Shown piece by piece: positions 18,177 to 30,436 of a DNA stretch of 64,000 nt (its first letter is position 1; each line of letters begins with the position of its first letter). The stretch lies in the NCBI RefSeq assembly GCF_001865575.2, contig NZ_CP017561.2, forward strand, positions 744,001 through 808,000, given 5' to 3'. The notes under the pieces were generated by a model. It did no database searches and was not told where the DNA came from. It was given only the letters and a program-made list of their open reading frames with translations. The position numbers were made by a program, and so were the translations under genes. This DNA comes from Paraburkholderia sprentiae WSM5005 (GTDB lineage Bacteria; Pseudomonadota; Gammaproteobacteria; Burkholderiales; Burkholderiaceae).

Positions 18177-18223
18177 GATCAATCCCAATCCGGTGTGACT
18201 GCGGTGCGCCGACGGATGCGGCG

Positions 18224-20145
<1,922 letters not shown>

Positions 20146-20165
20146 CGTCGGCGTGACTGGGGCGC

Positions 20166-20351
20166 TCAGAAGTTCTGGTAGTACGAGTAAGGCGTCTGCT
20201 CGACGCGCGAAGCTTTCTGCTCGGCGCGCTCTTCCAGGTCGATCGGCTGTTTGTCCCACAGCAGTGCGCGGCCTTTGCGTTGCTCGGTCTCCAGATTGGG
20301 CTTCTGTTGCTTGAGCTGGTTCAGGAACTGGGTGATGTCCGATTGATACAT
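20166..20351 (-). CDS. DUF3460 small protein
   Basis: This 61-residue protein has no signal or membrane segment and is rich in Gln, Lys and Glu (MYQSDITQFLNQLKQQKP, then KGRALLWDKQPIDLEERAEQ and a tyrosine-rich SYYQNF end). It corresponds to the DUF3460 family, short proteins found in beta-proteobacteria typically just upstream of scpA. It is 20 bp upstream of scpA, so the two are probably co-transcribed with panC and panD further down. The function is not known. Confidence 0.85.
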   Translation of the reverse strand: MYQSDITQFLNQLKQQKPNLETEQRKGRALLWDKQPIDLEERAEQKASRVEQTPYSYYQNF

Positions 20352-20621
20352 GGCTCGACGTCCGTGGTGGGTAGGGTGGCGGCTCTTAGGTTGGCCGCTG
20401 CGGGCGCCGCAAGGAGGGCGCCGTCGTCTGCGATTTTACCGCATGCGCCGCGCGCGGTCGCAATACGCCGCGGGCAGTTCTTTTGAGACGAGACGCGGAG
20501 CGCCGGCCGAGGCGTCAGAGAGGCCCGTCAGGGTCGCGTTGTGGTCAAATAGCATGCCTCGATCGCGCAGCGCGGCCGGGGCGCGAAAAGAGCATTCACT
20601 CATTGAGGCCGGAGGTCCTGT

Positions 20622-22475
20622 TTGGCGGGAGGAACGATCGACAAGCCGTGCGCGTGGTGCGGCGAGACCGGCCAGGCGCGCGAGCGCTCGCGTGAGCGCG
20701 ACGTGCTCGCGCGGCGCTGGCTGCGCGTGTCGCTCGCCTTCGTCGGCATTGGACTCCTGATGCTGCTGGCCGCGGGCGAGGCGCGCGCGGCGCGGACGGC
20801 GCCGAGCTACAAGGTCGAGGTGGTCGCCGAGCCGCGCTCGCTGCGCCGGCTGCTCGAGCAGCACCTCGATATCTCGCGTTTCGCGAAGCGGCCCGACGTC
20901 ACCGACGACCAGTTCTCGTTCCTGATCACCGCGACGCCGCAACAGGTGCGCGATCTCGCCGCGACGCAGGGCTACTTCTCGCCGCTCGTCAGCACCGACG
21001 TGCGCACCGTCGACAACATGCGGCAAGTCACCGTGCGCGTCGAGGCGGGCCCGCAGACCAAAGTCACGTCGGTCGATCTGTCGTTTCGCGGCGCGGTGCT
21101 GACCGAAGACCCGTCGCGCGAAAACGCGACGCGCTTCGCGTTCTCGCTGCACGAGGGCCAGCCATTCTCGCAGGGCGACTGGGACGACGCGAAGAACGCG
21201 TCGCTGCGCGAGTTGCAATCGCGCCGCTACCTCGCCGCGAAGATCTACCATTCCGAGGCACTGATCGATCCGCGCACGCACACGGCGAAGCTGTCGGTGA
21301 TCTATGACAGCGGGCCGACCTTCACGATGGGCGAACTCGACGTGCAGGGCACGAAGCGCTATCCGGAGCGCATCGTGCGTAACGTCAATCCGATCTCGCC
21401 GGGCGACGTCTACGACACGCGCACCGTCGCCGAGCTGCAGCGACAACTGCAGAACACGCCGTACTTCGCGAGCGTCGCGATCGACCTCGACAACGACCCG
21501 AGCAAGCCGCTCAACACGCCGGTGCACGTGAAGGTGTCGGAGTTTCCGTACCACAGCTTCCGTGGCGGCGTCGGCTATTCGACCGACAACGGCCCGCTCG
21601 TGCAGGGCGGCTACACGTATCTGAACACGTTCGGCGCGGCGTGGCCGTTCACCGTCGAGGGACGCGCCGACCAGATTCAGCAATACGGGCAGATCCAGCT
21701 GTCGATGCCGCCGGGCCGGCGCGGGTGGACCAATAGCGTGCTCGCGTCGTACACCACTACCGACGTCTCCGACACGCGCATCTACAGCATCCGCGGCGGC
21801 GTGCAGCGCTCGCGCACCTCACAGTTCCTCGACTACAGCTACTCGCTGCTGTTCTACGACGATAAGCTCGACCAGAACGCGGCGCCGCCGACTCGCGCGC
21901 ACGCGTTGGTGCCGGCATGGTCGTGGACGCGGCGCGACACCGACGACCCGCTGTTCCCGCGCCGCGGCAACCTGGTCCACGTCGAGGCGGGCTTCGCGGT
22001 CAAGGGGCTGCTCGCCGACCAGACGTTCATCCGCGGTTACGCGCGCGGCCAGCAGTATTTCCCGATCGGCGCAAACGACCTCGTGGTGATCCGCGCGGAG
22101 CTCGGCGGCGTCTTCACGAGCGGCAGCTCGAGCGGCGTTCCGGCGTCGCTGCTGTTCCGCGCGGGCGGCTCGAACTCGGTGCGCGGCTACGGCTTCCAGA
22201 GCATCGGCAACGACGTCGCCGGCTCGATCCTGCCGACCAAGTACCTGGTGACGAGCGCGGCCGAATACCAGCACTGGTTCTCGCACAATTGGGGCGCGGC
22301 CGCCTTCTTCGACATCGGCACCGCGACCGATACCTGGGGCGAAAAAGTCTTCTACCCAGGCGTCGGCGTCGGCGCGCGCTGGCGCAGCCCGGTCGGCCCC
22401 GTCAATCTCGATCTGGCCTATGGCATTCGCAACCACAGCGTGCGGCCGTATATCACGCTCGGCATCGCGTTCTGA
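20622..22475 (+). CDS. tamA: Outer-membrane autotransporter assembly factor TamA
   Basis: TamA is the Omp85/BamA-type barrel that pairs with the inner-membrane protein TamB to assemble outer-membrane proteins. A hydrophobic signal segment (LAFVGIGLLMLLAAGEARA) is followed by three POTRA-like repeats. The C-terminal 16-strand barrel includes the family RGY-type motif in SNSVRGYGFQSIGNDVAGS and ends GPVNLDLAYGIRNHSVRPYI. No ATG is available: the likeliest start is the TTG at 20622 with GGAGG 7 bases upstream, giving 617 residues and a long charged leader with a CAWC pair. A GTG about 35 codons later would give a shorter signal peptide. The stop is 57 bp before tamB. Confidence 0.9.
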   Translation: MAGGTIDKPCAWCGETGQARERSRERDVLARRWLRVSLAFVGIGLLMLLAAGEARAARTAPSYKVEVVAEPRSLRRLLEQHLDISRFAKRPDVTDDQFSFLITATPQQVRDLAATQGYFSPLVSTDVRTVDNMRQVTVRVEAGPQTKVTSVDLSFRGAVLTEDPSRENATRFAFSLHEGQPFSQGDWDDAKNASLRELQSRRYLAAKIYHSEALIDPRTHTAKLSVIYDSGPTFTMGELDVQGTKRYPERIVRNVNPISPGDVYDTRTVAELQRQLQNTPYFASVAIDLDNDPSKPLNTPVHVKVSEFPYHSFRGGVGYSTDNGPLVQGGYTYLNTFGAAWPFTVEGRADQIQQYGQIQLSMPPGRRGWTNSVLASYTTTDVSDTRIYSIRGGVQRSRTSQFLDYSYSLLFYDDKLDQNAAPPTRAHALVPAWSWTRRDTDDPLFPRRGNLVHVEAGFAVKGLLADQTFIRGYARGQQYFPIGANDLVVIRAELGGVFTSGSSSGVPASLLFRAGGSNSVRGYGFQSIGNDVAGSILPTKYLVTSAAEYQHWFSHNWGAAAFFDIGTATDTWGEKVFYPGVGVGARWRSPVGPVNLDLAYGIRNHSVRPYITLGIAF

Positions 22476-22532
22476 CGTTTCGACGACCACCCGCCACTTC
22501 ATTCGCCACCTTTTTCGCCACTGCCTTCACGC

Positions 22533-25500
22533 ATGACCACCGACGTTACCGATCCGCCCTCCGCGCAGCCGCCCGGCGCCACGCCGCCAGGCCGGCCGGA
22601 TGGCCAACAGCCGCCTGACACGCCGCCGCCGAAGCGGCGCTGGGGCCGGCGGCTGCTGAAAACGGTCGCGGGCACGGTGGCCACGCTGGTGCTACTCGCC
22701 GCGCTGGCGCTCGGTCTGCTGTACGGCGCGCTGACGACCGAGCGCGGCACCGCCTACGCATGGCACGCGGCCGTGAAGCTGCTCGGCGGACGGCTCGCCG
22801 GCACGCTCGACGGCGGCACGCTCGCGCGCGGCGTGCAACTGCGCGACCTGCGCTGGCGCAGCCTCGACGGCAGCGGCACCGACATCGCGATCGACCGCGT
22901 CGCCGGCAGCTGGAGGCTCGCGCGCGAGCCGTGGCGGTTCACGATCGACTACCTGCACGTCGGCACGATCGAGGCGCGCATCGGCGCGTCGTCGTCGAGC
23001 AGCAGCGAGCCGCTGAACCTGCCGCAGGATTTGCAATTGCCGATGCAATTGGAGATCCGCGACGTGCAGGTCGAGCGGCTGCTGCTGCACCAGGGTGCGT
23101 CGACGACGGAACTGTCGCGCTTCGCGTTTCATGGACGCAGCGACGGGCGTCATCACGAGGCGGCGATCGATCGGCTCGAAACGCCGTTCGGGGCGTTGAC
23201 GGCAGCGGCGAAGCTCGATGGCGTGCGGCCGTTTCCGCTCACGGGCGAGGTCGGTTATTCGGGCAAGGTCAACGATGAAGCGGTGCAGGTGGCCGGCCAC
23301 CTGAGCGGCACGCTCGAGCAGCTGGTCGCCGAGCTCGATGCGAGCGGCATGAAACTCGCCGGCCACGCGCGCGTCGAGGCGGCCCCATTCGCCGCAGTAC
23401 CGCTGCAACGTGCGACGCTGAGCTTCGATCATGTGAATCCGCAGGCTTTCGCGCCGGGTGCGCCGCTGGCGGATCTGGCGGTGCGCGCGGAAGTGCAGCC
23501 GGTGGAGCCGGGCGCGGCGGCTGCGCCCGGTGCGGCCAGTGCGGCCGGACCCTCCGCCGCCAGCCATCCGCATCACGGCTTCGGCGGCCATCACGCGCCG
23601 GCCACACCGGCAGCCGGTTTCGCCGTCGCCGGCCACATCTCGGTCGTCAACGCGAAACCCGGCGCAATCGACCAGAAACTGCTGCCGCTGATCGACGCGA
23701 ACGCCGACGTGCGCCTCGACGCCCACGCGCAAAGCATCTCGAACCTGAACGTGCGGCTCGTGCGCAACGCGACCGTCACCGGCGGCGGCGCGCTGAGCGG
23801 CCGTCACGGTGAGCTCGACCTGAACATCGCGCGGCTCGACCTGAACGCGTTACAGGCGAGCGTGCGGCCGACGCAACTGTCCGGCCCGATCGCTATCCGC
23901 CTGAACGACGACATCCAGACCCTGACGCTCGATCTCGCCGACCCCGCCGCTGCGCTGCGTGCCCAGGGCAAGATCACGTTCGACCCGGCGCGCATCAGCT
24001 TCAACGACGTGCGTATCACGTCCGGGCGCGGGCGCATCGATCTGTCCGGCGCGCTGAAGCACGATGCGAGCTCGACCTACAACCTGAAGGCGCAACTGAG
24101 CGATTTCGATCCGCTGTCGCTGACGTCGCAGATGCCGGCGCGCGTGCCGGTCAGGACACCCGGTGCGCCCGCCGCCAGCGGCGTGCAGCGCGAGCGGCAC
24201 GCGCAGGCCGCGGCGCTCGTGGGTAGCACCGCGGGCGCGCACAGCGCGGCGCCCGGCGACCAGGCCGCGGCCGTCGCGAAGAACACCGCGAAGGCCGCGG
24301 TGCAGACCGAAGTGCTCGAGCGCAGGGCGCCGCCGCCCGCGCATCGCGCGACCCCTGCGCCACGCACAGCCGCCCATGCAGCCCCGCCCGCGCGCAGGAT
24401 CGAGGCGCGCGTGAACGCCACGCTCACCGCGGCCGGCGTGCTCGCGCCGGTCTTCACGACGCGCGCCGAATTCAAACTCGGTCCGAGCGTCTACGACAAC
24501 CTGCCGCTCACGGGCGGCGGCACGATCCAATTGGCCGGCTCGCGAATCCTGCCGAGCCGCGCGAACCTTTCCGTGGCGGGCAACCAGGTGAATCTGCAAG
24601 GCAGCTTCGGCGCGGCCGGCGACCGGTTGCGCTTTGGCATCGACGCGCCGCAGCTCGATCGGCTCGGCTTCGGTCTCGCGGGCGCGCTCGCCGCCGACGG
24701 CGACCTTACCGGCTCGTTCGCGCATCCGAACGTCACGCTGAATTACAAGGCCGACGGCGTCGTGTTCGCGAGCAACCGCATCGGTCACGCGGAAGGACGC
24801 GCCGAGTTGCGCGACGGCGCGAACGGCGCGCTCGCGTTCACGACCGACGCGCGCAACGTCAGCGCGGGCGGTGTCGACCTCGCCACGCTGACCGCCCGCC
24901 TGTCCGGCACGCGTGCGAACCACACGCTCCAGGCCGCCGCGACCGGCAAGCTGCAGGAGCGCCCGCTCGACCTGACGCTCGCCGCCAACGGCAAGCTGAC
25001 CGACACGCGCGACGGCACGCGCTGGGACGGCACCGTCACGCGTCTGCAAAATCGCGGCACGCCGGCGCTCAATCTCGAATCGCCGCTCGCGCTCAGCGCC
25101 GGGCCGGGGCACCTGACGCTCGGCGCGACACGCCTCACGATCGAGGGCTCGGTGCTGAGCCTGAAGTCGTTCGCGTTCGATCACGGCCGCATCCAGTCGG
25201 CCGGCAGCCTGACCGATGTGTCGCTCGCGCGCTTGCAGGAACTGCGTCAAGAGATCACCGGCGAGCCGCCTGCCGCGCGCACCGACCTCGTGTTCGACGG
25301 CGACTGGGACTTTTCGCTCGGCGCGACGGCGAGCGGCCACGTCGAAGTGCGCCGGCGCAGCGGCGACGTGACGGTCGAGATCGGCCGCGGACTCGCGTCG
25401 ATGGGGATTGGCGACGTTCGCGCGCGCGCCGAATTCACCGGCGGCAACCGGCTCAACGCGACCGTGCATGCGCAGGCGAGCCGCGTCGGAGTGATCGATG

Positions 25501-26870
25501 CCGACGCGCACACCCCGCTCGTGACGCGCGACGGCATGCTCACCGTCGACCCGCAAAGCGCGCTGTCGGGCAACCTGAACGCGAACGTGCCGTCGCTGCG
25601 CACGACGGGCGGCCTGCTCGGGCCGGGCTATCTGCTCGACGGCCGTCTCGCGCTGAAGCTCGCGCTCGGCGGCACGGTCGCGAAACCGAACGTGACCGGC
25701 GCGCTGACCGGCGACGGCCTCTCGGCGACGGTCGTGAGTCAGGGCGTGCAACTGAAGGACGGCGTCGTGCGCATCGCGCTGTCGCAGAACATGGTGGACT
25801 TCCAGCAGGTCGAGTTCCACGGCGCGAGCGGCACGCTGCGCGCGACCGGCCGCGTGCGCCTCGACGGTTCGGAGCCCGATCTGAGCGCGAGCATCGTCGC
25901 GGACAAGCTCGACGTGTTCGCGTCGCCGGACCGCCATCTGTCGCTGTCGGGCAGCGCGAACATCGGGAACGGCGGGGTGGGGCGCGGACCCGTGATCGAC
26001 GGCAAGTTCGTGGTCGACAGCGCGCTGTTCGATCTACCCGAGCAGGCCGGGCCGAGCCTCGGCGACGACGTCGTGATCATCCGCCCGGACGGTACGCGCT
26101 CGGGCGGCCAGCCGCGTCCGACCGAAGGGGAGGAGCGGCCGGCGAGCCCGTTCGCGCCGCGCGCCAACATCGAGATCGACCTGGGCAAGAACTTCCGCTT
26201 CCGCGGTCAGGGCGCCGATCTCGGCCTGGCGGGAACGATCACCGCGATGAGCGCGCCGAACACGCCGCTGCGCGCGGTCGGCAACGTGCGCGTCACGCCG
26301 GGTTCGACCTATACCGCGTTCGGCCGCAAGCTCGCGATCGAGAACGGCTTCTTCACATTCAACGGTCCCGTCACGAATCCGGGCATCAATATTCTCGCGA
26401 TGCGCCGCAATCAGCAGGTCGAGGCGGGTGTGCAGGTGACGGGCACGCTGCAGGCGCCGGTCGCGCGGCTCGTGTCGGAGCCGAGCGTGCCGGACAACGA
26501 AAAACTGTCGTGGCTGCTGTTCGGCCACGGCACCGACCAGGGCAATAACCTCGGCCAGCAAAGCACGATGACGACTGCGCTCGCGCTGCTCGGCAGCGCG
26601 ACCGGCAAGCGGATCGCGGAGACCGTCGGGCTCGACGAGTTTTCGATCGGCCGCAGCGACGTCGGCCTGACCGATCCGCAAGTCGTGATGGTGTCGAAGG
26701 CGATCAACGAGTGGCTCGTGATTGGCTACGAGCAGGGGCTGCAATCGGCGAGCAACGCGATCAAGGCAACGATCAATCTGACGCGGTACTGGTCGCTGGT
26801 CGTGTATGGCGGCACGTTCTATGGCGCCGACGTGCTGTACACGCGGCGTTTTGATCGGATCACGTGGTGA
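22533..26870 (+). CDS. tamB: Translocation and assembly module protein TamB
   Basis: TamB is an inner-membrane anchored protein that spans the periplasm as a long hydrophobic beta-taco groove and partners TamA. The 1445-residue product has a short proline-rich cytoplasmic start, one N-terminal membrane anchor (about residues 50-70, TVATLVLLAALALGLLYGAL), and a long series of AsmA-like beta repeats. The C-terminal DUF490 domain includes VTPGSTYTAFGRKLAIENGF and ends YGGTFYGADVLYTRRFDRIT. Two low-complexity inserts are odd: Ala/Pro/His-rich at about residues 322-362 and Ala/Pro-rich at about 540-626. It is coupled to tamA and ends at a strong terminator. Confidence 0.94.
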   Translation: MTTDVTDPPSAQPPGATPPGRPDGQQPPDTPPPKRRWGRRLLKTVAGTVATLVLLAALALGLLYGALTTERGTAYAWHAAVKLLGGRLAGTLDGGTLARGVQLRDLRWRSLDGSGTDIAIDRVAGSWRLAREPWRFTIDYLHVGTIEARIGASSSSSSEPLNLPQDLQLPMQLEIRDVQVERLLLHQGASTTELSRFAFHGRSDGRHHEAAIDRLETPFGALTAAAKLDGVRPFPLTGEVGYSGKVNDEAVQVAGHLSGTLEQLVAELDASGMKLAGHARVEAAPFAAVPLQRATLSFDHVNPQAFAPGAPLADLAVRAEVQPVEPGAAAAPGAASAAGPSAASHPHHGFGGHHAPATPAAGFAVAGHISVVNAKPGAIDQKLLPLIDANADVRLDAHAQSISNLNVRLVRNATVTGGGALSGRHGELDLNIARLDLNALQASVRPTQLSGPIAIRLNDDIQTLTLDLADPAAALRAQGKITFDPARISFNDVRITSGRGRIDLSGALKHDASSTYNLKAQLSDFDPLSLTSQMPARVPVRTPGAPAASGVQRERHAQAAALVGSTAGAHSAAPGDQAAAVAKNTAKAAVQTEVLERRAPPPAHRATPAPRTAAHAAPPARRIEARVNATLTAAGVLAPVFTTRAEFKLGPSVYDNLPLTGGGTIQLAGSRILPSRANLSVAGNQVNLQGSFGAAGDRLRFGIDAPQLDRLGFGLAGALAADGDLTGSFAHPNVTLNYKADGVVFASNRIGHAEGRAELRDGANGALAFTTDARNVSAGGVDLATLTARLSGTRANHTLQAAATGKLQERPLDLTLAANGKLTDTRDGTRWDGTVTRLQNRGTPALNLESPLALSAGPGHLTLGATRLTIEGSVLSLKSFAFDHGRIQSAGSLTDVSLARLQELRQEITGEPPAARTDLVFDGDWDFSLGATASGHVEVRRRSGDVTVEIGRGLASMGIGDVRARAEFTGGNRLNATVHAQASRVGVIDADAHTPLVTRDGMLTVDPQSALSGNLNANVPSLRTTGGLLGPGYLLDGRLALKLALGGTVAKPNVTGALTGDGLSATVVSQGVQLKDGVVRIALSQNMVDFQQVEFHGASGTLRATGRVRLDGSEPDLSASIVADKLDVFASPDRHLSLSGSANIGNGGVGRGPVIDGKFVVDSALFDLPEQAGPSLGDDVVIIRPDGTRSGGQPRPTEGEERPASPFAPRANIEIDLGKNFRFRGQGADLGLAGTITAMSAPNTPLRAVGNVRVTPGSTYTAFGRKLAIENGFFTFNGPVTNPGINILAMRRNQQVEAGVQVTGTLQAPVARLVSEPSVPDNEKLSWLLFGHGTDQGNNLGQQSTMTTALALLGSATGKRIAETVGLDEFSIGRSDVGLTDPQVVMVSKAINEWLVIGYEQGLQSASNAIKATINLTRYWSLVVYGGTFYGADVLYTRRFDRITW

Positions 26871-26887
26871 CGCGGGCGGCGTTAAAA

Positions 26888-26915
26888 AAACGGCACGCTT
26901 CGAAGCGTGCCGTTT
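26888..26915. terminator. Bidirectional terminator between tamB and metG
   Basis: This is a perfect 28-bp palindrome, AAACGGCACGCTTC plus its inverse. It is flanked by an A-run on one side and ends TTTA on the other, and it sits between the convergent genes tamB and metG. Confidence 0.85.
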
Positions 26916-26971
26916 AGGCCATGCTGGCTCTTGCCGCGCGGTGAGGCACGCGCGGGCGCCTCACGTCAGCG

Positions 26972-29104
26972 TCATTTCACGCGCATGCCGGGCTTCGCGC
27001 CGCTATGCGGCTCGAGCACGTAGAGGCCCGGTTCTGCCGTTTCGTCCGCCGCCGATGCGGCCAGCACCATGCCCTCGGACATACCGAACTTCATTTTGCG
27101 CGGCGCGAGGTTCGCGACCATCACCGTCAGCTTCCCGATCAGCTGCTCCGGTTGGTACGCCGACTTGATGCCAGAGAACACGTTGCGGGTCTTTTCTTCG
27201 CCGACGTCGAGCGTCAGTTGCAGCAGCTTGTCCGAGCCTTCCACGACCTTGCAGTCGACGATCTTCGCGATGCGCAGATCGACCTTCGCGAAGTCGTCGA
27301 TCGAGATGATGGCGGGCTCTTCTTCCTTCGCGGCCGGGGCCTTGGCGGTTTTCTTCGAGGTGGCCTGCGCGTCGGCCGGCGCCGCTTCCGGCGTGGCCTG
27401 CAGCGAGTCGCGGTTGGCCGCGAGCAGCGCCTCGATCTGCTTCGGATCGACGCGCGTCATCAGATGCTTGTACGCGTTGATCGGGCGCGCCGAGCTGAGC
27501 GGCACCGCGGCGTCGGCCCACACGAGCGGCGCGATGCCGAGGAAGGCCTCGACCGCTTCGGCGAGCTTCGGCAGCACCGGCTTCAGTGCCAGCGACAGCA
27601 GACGGAACGCCTCGATGCTGACGCTGCACGTCTCGTGCAGCGCGACCGCGTTGGCCGGGTCTTTCGCCTGATCCCAGGGCTTCGCGGTATCGACGTAGGC
27701 GTTGACCGAGTCGGCGAGCTCCATGGTCTGACGCAGCGCGCGGCTGTACTCGCGCGCCTCGTAGTGCGCGGCGATGTGCGGAAGCGCCGCGCGCAGCGTG
27801 CCGAGCAGCGGATGATGCATCGCGCTGTCCTGCACGCGGCCGTCGAAGCGCTTGCTCAGGAAGCCGGCCGCGCGGCTCGCGATGTTCACATACTTGCCGA
27901 CCAGATCGCTGTTCACGCGCGCCTGGAAGTCGTCGAGGTTCAGGTCGAGGTCCTCCATCGTGCTGTTCAGCTTGGCCGCGAAGTAGTAGCGCAGCCATTC
28001 CGGGTTCAGGCCGGTGTCGATCACGCTTTGCGCGGTGATGAAGGTGCCGCGCGACTTCGACATCTTCGCGCCGTCGACCGTCAAAAAGCCGTGCGCGAAC
28101 ACGTTGGTCGGCGTGCGATGGCCCGAGAACTCGAGCATCGCGGGCCAGAACAGCGTGTGGAAATACAGGATGTCCTTGCCGATGAAGTGATATTGCTCGG
28201 CCGTCGAGCCCTTGCGGACCCACGCGTCGAAGTCGAGGCCGCGTTTTTCGGCGAGGTTCTTGAAGCTCGCGTAGTAGCCGACCGGCGCGTCGAGCCACAC
28301 GTAGAAATACTTGCCGGGCGCGCCGGGAATCTCGAAGCCGAAGTACGGCGCGTCGCGTGAGATGTCCCAGTCGGCGAGTTTGGCTTCGCCGGCGTCGCCC
28401 AGCCACTCGCGCATCTTGTTGGTCGCTTCCGGCTGCGCGAGGCCGCCGACCCAGGCGCGCAGAAAGTTCTCGCAGCGCGGATCGGACAGGCGGAAGAAGT
28501 AGTGCGTCGAAGTCTTGCGGATCGGCGTTGCGCCCGAGACGACCGAATACGGATTGACGAGCTCGGTGGGCTGGTAGGTCGAGCCGCAGACTTCGCAGCT
28601 GTCGCCGTATTGGTCTTTCGCGCCGCATTTCGGGCACTCGCCCTTGATGAAGCGGTCCGGCAGGAACATTTCCTTGACCGGGTCGTACGCCTGTTCGATC
28701 TCGCGCGCGTCGATCAGCCCCGCTTCCTTCAACGCGAGGTAGACGTCTTCGCTGAGCACGCGGTTTTCATCGGAATCGGTCGAGTAGTAGTTGTCGAACG
28801 AAATGCCGAAGCTGTCGAAGTCGCGCTTGTGTTCCTGCCACACGCGATCGATCAGCTGTTTCGGCGTCAGACCTTCCTTTTCCGCGCGCAGCATGACCGG
28901 CGTGCCGTGGGTGTCGTCGGCGCCGACGTAGTAGACCTCATGACCGTGCATGCGCAGCGCCCGGACCCAGATGTCCGTCTGGATATATTCGACCAGATGG
29001 CCGATATGAATCTGGCCGTTCGCATACGGAAGGGCCGACGTGACGAGAATCTGACGGCGGCCGGAGGGCGCGCCTGCTGGGAGATCGGTGGCGGGTGCTG
29101 ACAT
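26972..29104 (-). CDS. metG: Methionyl-tRNA synthetase
   Basis: MetG charges tRNA-Met. The 710-residue protein has the class I HIGH motif in [16 protein letters not shown] near the N-terminus, a zinc-binding domain with two Cys-x2-Cys pairs ([18 protein letters not shown]) and KMSKS in [12 protein letters not shown]. After a lysine/alanine-rich linker ([15 protein letters not shown]), the C-terminal OB-fold tRNA-binding domain starts at [19 protein letters not shown], the dimerising extension of E. coli-type MetRS. It is single, transcribed away from the apbC side. Confidence 0.97.
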   Translation of the reverse strand: MSAPATDLPAGAPSGRRQILVTSALPYANGQIHIGHLVEYIQTDIWVRALRMHGHEVYYVGADDTHGTPVMLRAEKEGLTPKQLIDRVWQEHKRDFDSFGISFDNYYSTDSDENRVLSEDVYLALKEAGLIDAREIEQAYDPVKEMFLPDRFIKGECPKCGAKDQYGDSCEVCGSTYQPTELVNPYSVVSGATPIRKTSTHYFFRLSDPRCENFLRAWVGGLAQPEATNKMREWLGDAGEAKLADWDISRDAPYFGFEIPGAPGKYFYVWLDAPVGYYASFKNLAEKRGLDFDAWVRKGSTAEQYHFIGKDILYFHTLFWPAMLEFSGHRTPTNVFAHGFLTVDGAKMSKSRGTFITAQSVIDTGLNPEWLRYYFAAKLNSTMEDLDLNLDDFQARVNSDLVGKYVNIASRAAGFLSKRFDGRVQDSAMHHPLLGTLRAALPHIAAHYEAREYSRALRQTMELADSVNAYVDTAKPWDQAKDPANAVALHETCSVSIEAFRLLSLALKPVLPKLAEAVEAFLGIAPLVWADAAVPLSSARPINAYKHLMTRVDPKQIEALLAANRDSLQATPEAAPADAQATSKKTAKAPAAKEEEPAIISIDDFAKVDLRIAKIVDCKVVEGSDKLLQLTLDVGEEKTRNVFSGIKSAYQPEQLIGKLTVMVANLAPRKMKFGMSEGMVLAASAADETAEPGLYVLEPHSGAKPGMRVK

Positions 29105-29443
29105 AAGGATCGAGGGTGCCTGCGATGGGACGAAACGGTGATTTTAGCAGGGCGCACGCCGCACACGGGCGGGCGTGGCGGGCTGGACGAGAGGGGCAGA
29201 ACGGGGTGGCGCTGCGGTGGCGAACAGCCAGGAGCGACGTTTTGCGAAGCCGAGTGTAAAACCGCGCGGGCAAAAAAAACCGGGGTCGTTAAACCCCGGA
29301 GCAACAACGACAAGAGGAGAATGGTGACGTGACGGCTTCGCCAGCCACGTACCGTAAAGACAGACCGCGGATTTTCCGCGGAGTTCGAAATTTTTTTCGA
29401 TCGGTCGATAAACCGGTCGGGCGGCTCGTCTCGGGCGTTGCGC
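29105..29443. other. Intergenic region between metG and the lipoprotein gene
   Basis: No gene is supported in these 339 bp. They hold the metG promoter region (29105 onward, minus strand), the minus-strand terminator at 29271-29299, a second hairpin at 29364-29380, and a short AT-rich patch around 29388-29400. Confidence 0.6.
29271..29299 (-). terminator. Terminator downstream of the OmpA-type lipoprotein gene
   Basis: On the minus strand a 7-bp stem (29299-29293 with 29286-29280) is followed by eight T. It lies about 145 bp past the stop of the lipoprotein gene. A second small hairpin (29364-29370 with 29374-29380) lies between, so there may be two tandem stops. Confidence 0.65.
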
Positions 29444-30097
29444 TTATTGCGTCGCGTGCTGCGCGGTGGCGCGCAGATAGATTTCGACCCGACGGTTGGC
29501 CGCGCGGCCGGCTTCGGTGTTGTTGTCGGCGATCGGCTGGCTCGGGCCCATGCCGGTGGCCGACAGGCGCTGCGGCGCGATGCCGCGTTGCGCCAGATAG
29601 CCGGTCACGCTCTGCGCGCGATTGACCGACAGCGTCTGGTTGTATTGCAGCGAGCCGGTGTTGTCCGTATGGCCGACGACCGACGCAACCACTTCCGGAT
29701 TCTGCTGCAGCGTCTGCGCGAGCTGATCGAGCACCGGTGCGAACGACGGCTTGACCGCATAACTGCTGGTGTCGAACGTGACCGAACTCGGGATGTTCAG
29801 CTTGAGCGAACCGTCCGGCTGCTCGGTGATCTGCGTGCCGGTGCCCTTGGTTGCGCCCGACATGCGGTTGCGAATGTTTTCCCAGTTGTAGCCGGTGACA
29901 CCGCCGACCGCCGCGCCGGCAGCCGCGCCGATTGCCGCGCCCTTGCCACCGCCGAAGATCGCGCCGAGCGCCGCGCCGGTGCCGGCGCCCACGCCGGTGC
30001 CGACCGCGGTGTTGGTGCCCTGTTGGGTCGCGCAGCCTGCCAGCAGCGAGCCGGCGACGGCGAATACGGCCATGCGTGTCATGATTTTTCCGTTCAT
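29444..30097 (-). CDS. OmpA-family lipoprotein with glycine zipper
   Basis: This 217-residue envelope protein begins MNGKIMTRMAVFAVAGSLLA and has a lipobox LLAGC at about residues 18-22. A glycine-zipper segment follows (GTGVGAGTGAALGAIFGGGK and GAAIGAAAGAAVGGVTGYNW). The C-terminal OmpA-like peptidoglycan-binding domain has the conserved VVGHTDNTGSLQYNQTLS and the closing AGRAANRRVEIYL. It resembles E. coli YiaD. The frame is open upstream, but the ATG at 30097 has AAGGAAA at proper distance. The protein would link the outer membrane to the cell wall. Single gene. Confidence 0.92.
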   Translation of the reverse strand: MNGKIMTRMAVFAVAGSLLAGCATQQGTNTAVGTGVGAGTGAALGAIFGGGKGAAIGAAAGAAVGGVTGYNWENIRNRMSGATKGTGTQITEQPDGSLKLNIPSSVTFDTSSYAVKPSFAPVLDQLAQTLQQNPEVVASVVGHTDNTGSLQYNQTLSVNRAQSVTGYLAQRGIAPQRLSATGMGPSQPIADNNTEAGRAANRRVEIYLRATAQHATQ

Positions 30098-30436
30098 CTT
30101 CGTTTCCTTTTGAGTGCGAATAAACCAGCGGGCAGCGATCAGCCTATGCAGCGAACATGACGGCAAATGCAACGACCCGCCAGAAAGTTCGGTGACGACT
30201 TCTGCGCCTTGCTCCGCGCGGTCCGACAGCGAAGAAGGGTCTTCGGGCACCGTCTGCCGTCAGACACTACAATAATGCCTGAACCGCAGCGATGCGACCC
30301 CGCGGTGCCCCGCGTGCCCCGAAGGGTGCCCGGCAAGTCCGGTTTTCGCAATCCTGCATAACAATTTCTTGCAAATTCCGCTGCGTGGCCGATCGGTCTA
30401 TCCCGCCACGCCGCACCTGTTCCCCACGGAGTGTCA
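30098..30436. other. Divergent intergenic region between the lipoprotein gene and apbC
   Basis: These 339 bp contain no supported gene. On the plus strand a TACAAT at 30268-30273 could be the -10 of the apbC promoter, though no convincing -35 pairs with it. Promoters for both divergent genes must lie here. Confidence 0.5.

Noticed and set aside
23850..25937. Long minus-strand open frame opposite tamB
   Set aside because: Composition is the typical Arg/Ala/Glu-rich shadow; tamB in the other strand is well supported.
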